Below are positions 1 to 9,968 of a stretch of 64,000 nt of DNA, piece by piece. The translations under genes and the position numbers were made by a program. Source of the DNA: Nephrocerus scutellatus (Eukaryota; Arthropoda; Insecta; Diptera; Pipunculidae). The DNA is taken from positions 55,474,432 to 55,538,431 of the forward strand of contig OX352761.1 in assembly GCA_947095585.1 (NCBI GenBank), read 5' to 3'. Every line of letters starts with the position of its first letter. Position 1 is the first letter of the stretch. The notes beneath the pieces were generated by a model. The model searched no databases. It saw nothing but the letters and a program-made list of their open reading frames with translations, and had not been told where the DNA came from.

Positions 1-1018
1 CTAGTACCCGGAGTGGTATGAAACGTAAACAAAAAAGTAAGGAGAGCGACGTCCGTTTGTAACCCGTCCATCACTAGCTTCTTGATCGACGTTTTAAATG
101 TGGGAACACATCGCTCTGCTTCCCCATTCGATGATGGATGAAAAGGGGCGGATGTGAGATGTTCGATGCCGTTCTTGGTACAGAACGTGTGGAATTCTTC
201 TGACACAAATGATGTTCCATTGTCACTCACTATCACGTGGCAAAGATTGCTTGTAATGCCTTAATAGTGCTCGAACTTGTGATTGAATTCATTCGTACTA
301 CGTATGGATATTTCGAAAACGCATCTACACATAATAACCACATACAATTTTGAAATGGTCCCGCAAAACCTACGTGGATTCTCTCCCACTGACGTTGTGG
401 TGCGGGCCAACTTGAAAATTCCCTAGAAGTACATGCTGACACCTCCTGACAACTCTTGCAACTTTTAACTTTTCTCTCGATGGTGTGATCAATACCGGGC
501 CACCAACAATGGCATCTTGCCAATTGTTTTGTTCGGACGATTCCCCAGTGTCCTTCATGTAACATAGACAACACTTTTTCTTGCAGTGATTCTGGGATAA
601 CCACTCGTAATGAATCCGTCTGTAACAATATTACACCAAGATGAGTATTTAATGAATTTTTTCTCACCTGATAGGGAAGAAGCATTTCCCATTCTTTTTG
701 CAAAACGTCAGGCCATCCTGTTTTAATAAATTGTGACACTTTATTTAGTTGCTTATCTCTTTTTGTCTCGCGGCGTATAGTTTCAAAGTCTATAGGAAAA
801 CCACAAACTTCCTTTTCATACACCTGTTCGATTTGCAGACATGTCTCTTTTTTGTCAAAATCTGGATCCGGACCATTTGGTAGGCGGGAAAGAGCGTCTG
901 CATTACAATGTTTTGATGTTGGCCTGTACCGGATTGTGTAGTTATAGCCCATTAAAGTAATTGCCCAGCGTTGCAGCCTCTGAATAGTCATCACTGGAAG
1001 TTTTTTCTCGGGGTGCAA
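1..1018 (-). pseudogene. gypsy Pol fragment: RNase H C-end and integrase
   Basis: The frame 233-1018 begins at the end of RNase H (DALSRLPNG) and runs through the HHCC zinc region of integrase (H...H, then CKSCQ) to the start of the catalytic core. A frameshift at about 235 moves the rest to another frame, which continues to base 1 with VSDNGTSF (second catalytic Asp) and SSNGEAER (catalytic Glu). The first catalytic Asp is lost: the codon in the usual H(I/V)DFAGPF motif reads GGT (Gly) at about 369-371. The function would have been cDNA integration; this copy is doubly dead. Confidence 0.88.
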
Positions 1019-1034
1019 AAGGCTTACTAACGGT

Positions 1035-1425
1035 TTATCCGTCCGTTAAAAGCTCAAAATGACGCCCATACAGGTACTGATGAAACCTTGTACACCCAAA
1101 AAATTTAGGAAAAGCTTCTTTCTCTATCTGCGAATATCGTCGCTGATGTTCGTTTAACGTCTTTGAGGCGAAAGTAATTGGTTTCTCTTCGCTGTTAGGA
1201 TACCGGTGGGATATCACAGCTCCCACTCCATAATTGGAAGCATCCGTAGCCAGTACTAGAGGAAAATCGTTCCTGAAGTGAACAAGTTTAGTAGCTTCAA
1301 CGATTCCTTTTTTTATGACTTGGAATGAACTTTATCTTGATTCATTCCAATTGAAATTTACGTCCCGCCGACGCAATTCATTTAATGGTGATGGAGATGC
1401 TAGAAAAATTTTTCAAAAATTTATT
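1035..1425 (-). pseudogene. gypsy Pol fragment: RNase H
   Basis: The minus-strand frame 1035-1226 reads GAVISHRYPNSEEKPITFASKTLNEHQRRYSQIEKEA-like residues, the core of Ty3/gypsy RNase H including the Glu of the EKE motif, and ends near the LLTDG catalytic Asp. The part between this and RT (1227-1425) is out of frame and contains short insertions or deletions. It was one polyprotein with the neighbouring pieces, broken by frameshifts on both sides. Confidence 0.82.
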
Positions 1426-2285
1426 CTAATAGTTAGCCTTACCAAGGAAAGATTCCACTTCCTTTATGTTTTTAAGGCGAGGCAATTTATTTATGGCTTC
1501 TACTCCTCCGTGTGACGGTTGTATGCCATCTAGTGATATGATATGACCCAGGTAGTTTATTTTTGTCATAAGGAATTCACACTTTTTTAAATTACATTTT
1601 AGTCCAGCATTATTTATTCGTTTGAATAATAATTCCAAAGTCTCACCTGAAACTACGATATCGTCTAGGTAGCTTGCTGTGTTAGGCAAATCTACCAAAA
1701 ATTGATCCATAAATTTCTGGAAGATTGCTGGTGCGCTAGCAATACCAAACGGCATTCTTTGAAATTGATATAAACCTATTGGTGTGTTTATAACAACAAA
1801 ATCCTGCGACTCATCAATAGGGATTTGGAGATACGCCTCAGCCAGATCAATTTTGGAAAAAAATTTCCCGTTCCTCAGCTTATGAACTGTTGTATTTTCA
1901 GTTGTGGATTCACTGTTATTTTGAAGTCACCACAAAGGCGAACAGATGAATCTGATTTTGTAACTGCCACGATCGGAGCTGCCCACTGACTGAATTTAAC
2001 TGACTTCAACACCCCTATCTCGACTAACCGGTCGATTTCGCTTTTTACTGCCGCCATTTGTGAATATGGAACTGGACGACTTTTAAAAAATTTTGGAACT
2101 GCATTCTCTTTAAGGATTAGATGAGCTTTAAAATTTATACAGCATCCGAGTTTTCCATCAAAAATTTTACTATAAGTCTGACACATACCTTGAACGAGAC
2201 CATTTAAATACTTCTCATTTCCATTGTTTCCCATGGTCCTCTCCATTTGCAATTGCTTGATAACTGGCACATCAGATTGCGACAA
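1426..2285 (-). pseudogene. gypsy Pol fragment: reverse transcriptase
   Basis: Two frames make up the RT. 1875-2285 carries the N-terminal fingers (KSRPVPYSQ, VEIGVL, CGDFKITVNPQL). 1426-1755 carries MPFGIASAPAIFQ, the catalytic YLDD box at SYLDDIVVSG, and LKCNLKKCEFL. The 120 bp between them are in a third frame and encode the FSKIDLAEAYLQIP motif, which holds another catalytic Asp. The active-site residues are therefore still readable, but at least two frameshifts separate them. Confidence 0.88.
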
Positions 2286-3440
2286 CTAAACACGCAAATC
2301 AAAAGCATCTACCCAGTCCATTCCAAATATGTGGGATCCTTCTTCGGTGTGTGTGATTAGTAAAGGAACTTCACGGATCTGATTATTTAGTTTGACAACT
2401 ACACTTGCAACTCCTTTCAGCTGCACTGGTATTCCATCGTATGCTAATAACTTCATAGTTGTAGGTTGGTACTTCGGTTCTTTAAGCTGCCGAAAACCGT
2501 TGATCCCGACCATCGAAGCTGTTGCCCCGGTGTCGAGTTGATACTCCATTGGGATATCGTTGACAATAACTCTTGTAAATATTTTGCGATCAGCTCGGTA
2601 GAACGTATCCTCGATTTGGCAAATTGACCATACTACTGATGACTTGGATTGAGTTGAGTGTTCCAATACTTGAATCGGTTTAACGGCGGTCTCATCTGAT
2701 GTGCGCAAATGAGTTGTTTCTAGTGAATTCAATTGATAGACTTCAAGTGATTGAATGGATTCCTTCCTTTCTTTTTCTGGTCGTTGATGCGATTTAAAAC
2801 GGGTGGCTTGTCTAGCCTCAGCAGACATGCAGACAGATTGTATATGCCCGATTCGTTGAGAGATATGGCATTTCTGGTTAAGAAAACGGCAATTTTCTCT
2901 AAGATGCTTAATCCCACAGCCACGACATGAACGGAGAGGTTTTGAATTAGACCGGCTTATTGAATGTTGCCGACTCGAATTCTGGTTAAATCTTTTTTGC
3001 GATCGACTCCGATTTGAACGATCGTTAAGAACTTTCACCTTATGCGAACTATTAGTAGTCTCTCCGGCCATTATTTGAATAGATTTTTGAGTTGATTCAT
3101 ACGTCGTTGCAATCACTGTTACCTCTTCGAGGGTAGGGTTTGACTTCTGCAAACAAGCATTACGTACGGCTTCATGGTGTGTATGCGTAACTATCATATC
3201 ACGTATCGCCCAGTCAACATAAGAATCGGTACAGCCATCTTGTTTACACTCAAATTCGCACTCCCGGGACGCTTCTCGCAATCTACCAATCCATTCGGAA
3301 TATACTTCTTCTGGATTTTCTTCTCATTTTGTGTGTGTGAGTTTAATTTTCAACTGACTGATCATATTATCACCGGAGGAAATTTTTTGTGAAATCTGGA
3401 AGGCCGTTTTGTTGTTTGGCTTCCTTTCAAGAATCTTCCA
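2286..3440 (-). pseudogene. gypsy Gag C-terminus (zinc knuckles) and protease
   Basis: The open minus frame 2286-3281 holds a CX2CX3HX4C knuckle (CRGCGIKHLRENC), a second knuckle in which the second Cys is Ser (CHISQRIGHIQSVC), then an aspartic protease with YQLDTGATASMVG (active Asp at about 2532-2538) and FGMDWVDAF. Upstream the same Gag continues to about 3410 through a stop codon (TGA at about 3329-3331) into sequence like ISQKISSGDNMISQLK. There is no plausible ATG at 3281; that frame opening is arbitrary. Protease would have cut the Gag-Pol polyprotein. Confidence 0.85.
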
Positions 3441-4060
3441 ATAATTTGGGTCACTCTTTAGTCCCAATTATTCAACGGTTCAGAGGATTAGAACGACGAT
3501 TGGCTCGCTATCCGGGTTTTGCAAAGCTATATCACGACTTCCTACGAGAAGAAATTGCTACTGAAGAAGTAACAGACACTGGATACTACATACTAATTTG
3601 AGGGTCGTTTTCGATGGTTCCGCAAAAATTAATAGCGGGATATAGCTAAATGAGTGTTTACAGTCAGCGTCACTATCCAGTCAACGTTATTTGCCGTAAA
3701 TACGGTTTAGGGAGCAAAAAATGTGTTCACTGCTGATGTTCAAAAGATGTACCGTCAAGTAATAAAGTCTCGAGAAGACATCAACTTTCAAAAAAAAAAA
3801 ATTTGGAGAGAAGATCCATAGAAGCCTATCCATCAATTCCGGTTGAATGTTGTGACATATGGATTTGCATCTTCATCTTTCTTGGCCACTAGAGCCATAA
3901 AACAAGCCGCCGATAATAATAGCTCGGATTTCTGATCTACTGGACTGGTTGGCTCCGGTAGTTGTTACTACCAAAATCTTCCTACAAATGCTCTGGGCAG
4001 ATAATCTTCAGTAGGATACCCGTGAATAAAAGAAATGTTTGGGAATAAATAAGAAGTCAA
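3389..4060 (+). pseudogene. BEL/Pao Pol fragment: reverse transcriptase
   Basis: The frame 3389-3601 carries the BEL-type leader RFRGLERRLARYPGFAKLYHDF. After a stop, VVFDGSAKINSGI (3606 on) matches the VFDASAKT motif. Then FTADVQKMYRQV (from about 3730) is RT motif A with its catalytic Asp, and NVVTYGFASSSFLATRAIKQAA matches the TYG.ASAPFLA region. The expected YVDD box is not recognisable near 3985, where an ADN-like sequence stands instead. The reading frame changes at least three times. Confidence 0.8.
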
Positions 4061-4094
4061 TTAAACCAAATTTAATTAATTTCCATTCCCAGAT

Positions 4095-4530
4095 TCAGTC
4101 AGACGCATTCCAAAAATAAAGTCGACATCAATGGCTTTTGTGACGCGAGTCAAATGGCAAACGCTGCAGTTCTTTATTTCAAGGGCATCGCACCCAATGG
4201 CGACATATTCATCAACATGGTCTCCTCAATGACCAAGGTGGCCCCTATTAAACAACAGAGTCTTCCTTGCTTAGAATTATGTGCTGCAGCTCCGCTAATT
4301 TGATAAATCTAATAATGCGAGAAACTCTCACCAATACAAATCACATACACGCTTGGACCGATTCCAAAATTGTTCTCGATTGGCTAGGGAGTCATCCTAA
4401 ACGTTGGAACACATTCTTCGGCAATCGTACGGCTGAAATTTTAACATCATTTCCTCGAAACCATTGGAGGTATGTACCTGTAATTCTACAGATTGCGCAA
4501 CGCGAGGTCTATCGCCTTAAGAATTAAAAT
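4095..4530 (+). pseudogene. BEL/Pao Pol fragment: RNase H
   Basis: VDINGFCDASQMANAAVLYFK (catalytic Asp in CDAS), then TKVAPIKQQSLPCLELCAA and, after a double stop at about 4302, HIHAWTDSKIVLDWLGSHPKRW (second catalytic Asp in WTDS) and the NRTAEI motif. These are diagnostic of BEL/Pao RNase H. The plus frame 4267-4527 covers the second half. It is relic sequence that degraded RNA-DNA hybrids when intact. Confidence 0.88.
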
Positions 4531-4599
4531 CTCATGGACTGTGGTGGAACGATCCGAAGTGGCTACAAAAATCGTCCGAATTTTGGCCACCACAAACAA

Positions 4600-5273
4600 T
4601 AGAACCAAGCAACGTCGAAGAGAAACCCAGAGAAATACTCACACTTTCCATAACAACAAAGCCTCAAAATAGTTGGTATGAACATTACTAATTCTACTAA
4701 ACCCAATGGGTCCAGAGTCGACGGTATTTATCTTCGCCGCGAGGAGATGTTCATGCATTATATACATTATGTCAGTATGACCAGCATCAATACTATCGTG
4801 AAGATATTTCATTACTCTAAGCTAACGGAGTAGTACTCAAAACCAGTAGTCTCAAATCGCTGAATCCTTATGTGAATAATATGGGAGTAATCCATGTTGG
4901 GTGAAGATTACAAAACATCGAAGCTTCATATTCTACCAATCACCCCATTATTTTGCATCCCAAATCAAAACTTACCTCATTAGTTCTGACTGATGCTCAT
5001 CTAAACAACAAGCACGTAGACTTTCGCTCCTTTTAGCCATCTGTAGACAACAGTTCTGGATACCAAATGGTAAATCGAAGGCCAAAGACTCAGAGGCTCA
5101 TGGGTAATCTTCCAAGTTCAAGAGTTGAACTTGTACGACCATTTCTAAAAACCGGAGTTGATTACGCTGGTCCCATGACAATACATCTAACGAAAGGCCG
5201 TGGTCAAAAAACGTACAAATCATATACATGCTTATTTATATGCATAAGTAACAAGCCTGGCATTTCTCTCTAA
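4600..5273 (+). pseudogene. BEL/Pao Pol fragment: integrase, N-terminal half
   Basis: Scattered frames give SLKSLNPYVNNMGVIHVG, HPIILHPKSKLT and LTDAHLNNKH (the HHCC zinc region), then 5067-5273 gives MGNLPSSRVELVRPFLKTGVDYAGP, where VDYAGP contains the first catalytic Asp, and KSYTCLFICIS. Homology to BEL stops near 5265, in the middle of the catalytic core, and resumes at 7672. That defines the LINE insertion site. Confidence 0.82.
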
Positions 5274-5765
5274 AAGTACTGGTCAGGGAACAAACTTGCC
5301 CTTGGGATGGTTCAAAGCCCCCAAAAGGTGGAAGAACTGCAGGTGGCGGTCAACGGCATGAAAGTCTGGTGGCGGAGGAGCCTATCTTAAAAGGCCAACG
5401 GCAGCAGCAAGTAGCGTCTGTAATCCCATATTGGGCGGCTACAAAGATGTCTGTTTTCCCATAGTGAGCGGCCTCGATCAGTTATGTGTTTGACCATACA
5501 AAGTTCGGGTTTGCCTGTCAAATCTGAGCTTATGTATGTTATTAATCGTATCTCGGAAAAGACCATGGTGGAAGGATATATGCAAATACATGAACAATGA
5601 CAACAACTGGAAATGAGTCCCCAAGTGGTAACCTTTTTATGGAGAATCCTTCTGCAGCTTCGGCTGCAGTAAACCACACATCGGATTTAGGGGTGCGGCA
5701 TCTTTCATGTACGATCGTCAATCAAGACGCCATAATAATAAATGAATCGTTAACAAATAGAAGAA
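5274..5765 (+). other. Unassigned; possible leader of the RTE LINE
   Basis: This 490-bp stretch lies between the BEL integrase break and the first clear endonuclease codons. It has many stops on the plus strand, and the short minus-strand frame 5387-5677 resembles nothing I recognise. Its position suggests the 5' part of the RTE element, but I see no diagnostic motif. Confidence 0.35.
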
Positions 5766-6590
5766 GTGTTTAAAGAAACGCAAGTGTTACTTTTGGCTAC
5801 CGCATGCATACGTACGAAAATCGGAGCATGGAACGTTCGATCCTTGTACAGCGAAGGTAGATACGAGCAGGTTGAGCGTGAAATGCTTCGCCTAAAGATC
5901 AGTATTCTGGGCATTAGCGAAACTAAGTGGAGAGGAAGAGCTGAATACAGATCTGACGCTGGACAAACTAGAATTTTGTTTTCCGGGGAGGATGAAAGAG
6001 AGGGTGGCCATAGACTGCATGGTGTCGGAATTATGATGAACAAAGAAGCGAGGTGTAGTCTTATGTCCTGGGCGCCCATTTCTGCGAGATTAATGACAGC
6101 AAGGTTTCGTTCAAAAATCCGTAACATAACAATTATTCAGTGGTACGCCCCCACAAATGAAGCGACGGAGGACGACAAAACCGCGTTCTACACTCATCTT
6201 AACTCGGTATACAGGAGTGTTCCGAGAGCTGACATCATAATCGTCATGGGAGACCTCAATGACCAAGTCGGATCTGACAATTACGGTCTGGAACACGTGA
6301 TGGAAAAAAATGGCTTGGGGTCACGGAACGAAAATGGCGATCTGCTTATCGACGCATGTAACGCGAATCGTCTTGTGCTAGGTGGAACTGTATTTAAGCA
6401 TAAGACGTGCAACAAAATCACCTGGGTGCATCCGGATAGTCAAACTGAAAACCAAATTGACCATATCATGATTCAGCAGCGATAGAGGAAGTCAATGTGT
6501 GATGTCCGTAGCATAAGAAATGCCGATGTAGGAAGTGACCACAATTTGGTTCTGATGAGTCTCAAACTACGCATCGCTGCCTTACAAAGA
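5766..6590 (+). pseudogene. RTE endonuclease domain
   Basis: The frame 5766-6485 reads KIGAWNVRSLY (metal-site Asn), GISETKWRG (catalytic Glu), VIMGDLNDQVG-like (Asp and Asn), and ITWVHPDSQTENQIDHIMI (Asp). A TAG stop at 6483-6485 interrupts it. The same frame then continues with VGSDHNLVLMSLKLR, the SDH catalytic motif, to about 6590. The endonuclease nicks target DNA to prime reverse transcription. Apart from the stop, all catalytic residues are readable. The opening ATG at 5766 is not necessarily the native start. Confidence 0.85.
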
Positions 6591-6599
6591 CAAGCGCAA

Positions 6600-7550
6600 G
6601 ATGCAGCAAGGAGTTAAAAATTCAATACGAATGCTTTAAACGATCCCAACATTCATCGTAACTATGTCACCACCCTTAATGACAGAGCTTCGTCATTAAA
6701 CGGAATTCAGCATTCAACAATTGATGAGATGTGGGGTGAAATAAAAAGTGTTTTTATGGAGGCTGAATCCAAAGCGGAGAAGAGTTGGAGACCCAACACT
6801 CCTGGGATAAAATCGAGTTTCGCAAATAGTTGAAAATGCGAAAAAATTCCGAAGCAGATGTTTAACGAAAGGCAGACTTGCGAAGCGAGTATTGCATTGC
6901 ACACAAGATGGTCTATCGCTTTGTGAGACGTGACAGGTGGGTGAGGTTAGATGGACTCGCAGATAATGCGGAAAACGCTGCAAGAAGAAGAGATGTCCGT
7001 GAACTTTACCAAATATCCAAAGATGTTATTGGGAAAAAAGCAACACCAATCATCCTGTAATGGATGTGGATGGCACACTTTTGGTATCAATTGAGGATCA
7101 GCTACGCAGATGGAAGGATCATTTTTGTGCCCTGCTAAATGAGGTTTCCGTTGTGCAGAGTGCTGAAGTGCTCCAACTTAACGAGATGCGCAGGTCCTAT
7201 AGGGGTATCGACAGCGAACCCCCTTCAGAACCGGAAATCCAAAATTCAATAAATCTCCTCAAAACCAACAAAGTAGCTGAACTTGATGGAATACCAGCTG
7301 AATTCCTGAAAGCCGATCCCGTAACAACGGCTAGTATTCTACATGCGTTGATACAAATTATTTGGGAAAATGAAAGGTATTCCAAGGACTGGAAGGATGG
7401 TGTTATTGTTAAGCTGCCAAAGAAAGGTGACCTTAAGAATTGCAACAATTTGCGTGGTATCACCGTTTTGTCTGTTTTCCCAAAACTAATGACAACCATC
7501 ATTCTCGGGCGGATAAAGGACAGAATCGAGTCTACACTCAAGAAGCATCA
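6600..7550 (+). pseudogene. RTE linker and N-terminal reverse transcriptase
   Basis: Frames 6878-7060 (a charged Arg/Asp-rich linker with ELYQISKDVIGKK) and 7060-7550 (QLRRWKDHFCALLN, AELDGIPAEFLK, DWKDGVIVKLPKKGDLKNC, RGITVLSVFPKLMTTIIL) match the fingers of RTE reverse transcriptases. Stops separate them at about 6616, 6830 and 7058. The domain breaks off before the palm motifs, so it cannot be catalytic. The frame's last 28 residues (to 7641) come from a neighbouring dispersed repeat. Confidence 0.82.
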
Positions 7551-7671
7551 AGCTTCTTCATTGAGCAGACCTCAAAAAACGCAATCTTGTTTGGAGGATG
7601 CCCCCCCCCCCCTTAGGAAAGAGTGGCTTCCAAAATGTTGAGTTCTTTTTTGAAAAATAAAATTTTCTAAG
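7550..7671 (+). repeat. Dispersed repeat, copy 1 (with C-tract)
   Basis: The segment starts at the LINE break (ATTGAGCAGACCTC), contains a tract of C, and ends ...TTTTCTAAGTGG. It recurs at 8690-8806, and its last 39 bp recur at about 9240-9278. It lies exactly between the truncated RTE and the resumed BEL integrase, so it is either a separate insertion or part of what came in with the LINE. Confidence 0.7.
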
Positions 7672-8345
7672 TGGCATATGCGCAGAGCTACACAGTGACA
7701 ATGGAAAAAATTATGTCGGTGCCGAGGCTTAATTGAGGGAAGTATTTAACCAATTAATAAAATATTCTAATGATATTTCTTTTCCAAGCACCGAATTACC
7801 TGGCATTTCATTTCTCCAAATACACTACAATTTGGAGGTATTTGGGAGACTGCGATATAGTCTACCAAGTTTCATTTAAAACGCGTGATAGGAAAGAATA
7901 TTCTAACCTTAGAGGAAATGCACACTCTTTTTGCAGAAGTGGAAGCTATATTATATTAGATTCCATACCATTGTGTAGTGTTAATGAAAACGATGCCAAT
8001 CCGCCGACGCCATCCCATTTCTTAATTGGACATCCCGCAAACAAAATACCAGAAAAAGATATCACAAAATTAAAAATGTCACATCTTAATGGATGGCAAA
8101 TAATTTAACAAATGAGTCAGCACTTTTGGAAGAGATGGTATATAGAGTATCTCATATCTCTACAACAGCGTTCCAAATGGAGGTTCAAAAGAATTCCTCA
8201 TCATCAAAGACAGTAACCTGCCCGTTAATCAATGGCTTATGGCTAGGATCATTAATACTCATCCAGGCTCTGATGGAATCGTCCGAGTAGTCACAATAAA
8301 AACAATGAACTTAAGCGTCCAATTAACAAATAGTGCATTCTTTCA
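7672..8345 (+). pseudogene. BEL/Pao Pol fragment: integrase core and C-terminus
   Basis: It resumes with AELHSDNGKNYVGA, the second catalytic Asp of the integrase, then a TAA stop. Later frames show NPPTPSHFLIGHPANKIPEKD (the P..FLIGRP motif near the Pol C-end), SLQQRSKWRFK-like and CKWLMARIINTHPGSDGIVRVVTIKT (8220-8310), the C-terminal DNA-binding part. At least four frame changes occur. Together with 3389-5273 it is a single ancestral Pol split by the RTE. Confidence 0.83.
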
Positions 8346-8689
8346 GTTGCACGTGAGGATTCTGGTGAAACACAAAACTCGTACAGACACGTTATTTAAA
8401 AAATTATCCAATTTCTTTCACCGTTTATTTACATCTGGAGCTAAAATCGTCTAAGACATCAGAACATATTCAAAGTCATCTAATACATCGCTGAACATTG
8501 CATGGAAGCAACCAAAACAAAAGTACATAACATACTGGCGGTATGTTGGTTTCTGTAGTAAAATAACTTGAAATGAAAAATGCGAAAGTTAAATAAATGG
8601 AAATATTAGAGTATTTGTAAATTGGGCTAAAGTGCCTTTTAGGGGCCAAGAGGTTACGGCTTTCGGACACGCCCCTTCTGAAAGCCCCT
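8346..8689 (+). other. No gene seen; possible BEL/Pao 3' region
   Basis: AT-rich sequence following the end of the BEL Pol. An LTR would be expected here, but only this one copy is in the window, so it cannot be recognised. The minus frame 8476-8712 has no recognisable motif. Confidence 0.3.
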
Positions 8690-9480
8690 ATTGAGCAGAC
8701 CTCGAAAACCATATAATCTTGTTTGGCGGAAATGCCCCCTTAAGGAGAGGGGGGCTTCCAAAGTTTTGAGCACTTTTTTGAAAAATGCATTTTTCTAAGT
8801 GGTTTGATGGATGTTAGGGGGCTAATTGATATCATATAAAAGGTAATAATTATATCTTCCATATCTATAAAAATAGTTGAATTCAACCACTTCGACAAAG
8901 TAAGAGCCAAAAAATGACTTTTTTATTAAAGTTCAGCAGGGGAAGTATTTAAAATCATCTCTACACAGCCCTACTTTTTTTATGGCCGTGGGCCAGCTTA
9001 AACGGAAGTTTTATCAAGTTGTACCTGGTTCATGAGGTTTTTAATATAATTGAGTGAAATATCATATGATTGAGTTGTTCATATACAAAAACATCATTAA
9101 AGTTCAGCAGGGGCGTGTTTAAACGTGTGCGGGCCTAAATATTGATATCAAATGAAAGGTGAAAATTACTTCTACACATCGGTACTTTTTTATGTGCGTG
9201 GGCCAGCTCAAACGGAAGTTTGATCAAGTTGTACCTGATTCATGTGTTGAGTTCTTTTTTGAAAAATAAAATTTTCTAAGTGGTTTGAAGGATGTTACGG
9301 GGTTAATTGGTATCATATAAAAGGTAAAAAATACCTTTCATCTTATCAAAAATTGGGAATTTTTATGGGCGTGGTTCAATTTTAACGGAGGGGGATTAAT
9401 TTAAATTCTATTACATATGATGGTTTATATTCAGAAATGAGTTTTTCCTTTTAAAAGGCGTTTTTGCATATTATGGACAC
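8690..9480 (-). repeat. Dispersed repeats related, inverted, to the F block
   Basis: 8690-8806 is the second copy of the 7550-7671 repeat. From 8806 to 9480 similar phrases occur twice (GTTCAGCAGGGG, GGGCCAGCT...AACGGAAGTTT, AAGTTGTACCTG). The stretch 9110-9160, with GGGCGTGTTTAAA, CTAAATATTG and TATCAAATGAAAGG, is the reverse complement of sequence at about 11085-11150 in the F block. There is no coding content. Confidence 0.65.
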
Positions 9481-9534
9481 TGTAAAATACAGTGCGCTTA
9501 ATTAATTTATATTTAGATAGGAGTTTTCCGTTTT

Positions 9535-9968
9535 ATTTATTATGTTCTCACAAGTACTTAATTGCACTTGGCACCGTATTTGTATCTTATTAAATAAATT
9601 TTAAAGATGAAATTGGGCCACGCAATTGCGAATGGTATGAATGTGTAAAACTCCTATCTAAACATAAATTAAAATAAAAATTTCAGAAATGTTAGATATG
9701 TTTATTTGTCTTTCATATAAATTCTGTTTTATTAATAATATACTCACAATTACTTAAGTGCACTTGGCATCTTATTATATAAATTTTGAAGAGAAAATTG
9801 GGCGACACCATTGCAAATGGTATGGCTGTGTAAAGGTCCTATCTAAACATAAATTAAAATTAGAATTTTAGAAATGTTAGATATGTTTATTGGTCATTCA
9901 TATAAATTCCGTTTTATTTATAATATACTGCCAAGTACTTGAATGCACTTGGCATCTTATTGTATAAA
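9535..9968 (+). repeat. 185-bp tandem repeat (about 2.4 copies), continued after the Helitron
   Basis: The phrase AAATTTT(A/G)AAGA(T/G)(G/A)AAATTGGGC starts at about 9597 and 9781, giving a period of 184-185 bp. A third start (TATAAA) lies at 9963-9968, where the Helitron interrupts it; the unit resumes after 11032 with TTTTAGAGATAAAATTGGGC. Each unit holds GCACTTGGC near its end, able to pair with GCCAAGT. Confidence 0.85.

Larger units (their letters stand above)
1..3440 (-). mobile_element. Degenerate Ty3/gypsy retrotransposon (Mag / K02A2.6-like), cut by left edge
   Basis: Read on the minus strand from about 3440 down to 1, the order is Gag zinc knuckles, protease, reverse transcriptase, RNase H, integrase. 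This is the Ty3/gypsy order. The nucleocapsid pattern CX2CX3HX4C followed by a CX2CX4HX4C-like knuckle is typical of the Mag group. Frameshifts and stops break it into at least five pieces. No LTR is seen: the 3' side leaves the window, and the 5' side (N-terminal Gag and LTR) is replaced by BEL/Pao sequence near 3400-3440. It is a relic. Confidence 0.9.
5766..7550 (+). mobile_element. 3'-truncated RTE-clade LINE inserted in BEL/Pao
   Basis: It encodes an apurinic-type endonuclease followed by the first part of a reverse transcriptase, of the type often annotated as craniofacial development protein 2-like. Homology ends at about 7550, before the RT catalytic YADD box, where a different dispersed repeat (7550-7671) takes over. 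No 3' tail or target duplication is visible. The insertion splits the BEL integrase. Confidence 0.82.
3389..8345 (+). mobile_element. Degenerate BEL/Pao retrotransposon, interrupted by an RTE LINE
   Basis: On the plus strand the pieces follow BEL/Pao Pol order: RT (3389-4060), RNase H (4095-4530), integrase N-part (4600-5273), then, beyond an inserted LINE, the integrase core and C-terminal part (7672-8345). Integrase motifs before and after the insert fit together in order. Many stops and frameshifts are present. No LTR, Gag or protease is recognised, so both ends are missing. Confidence 0.85.
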
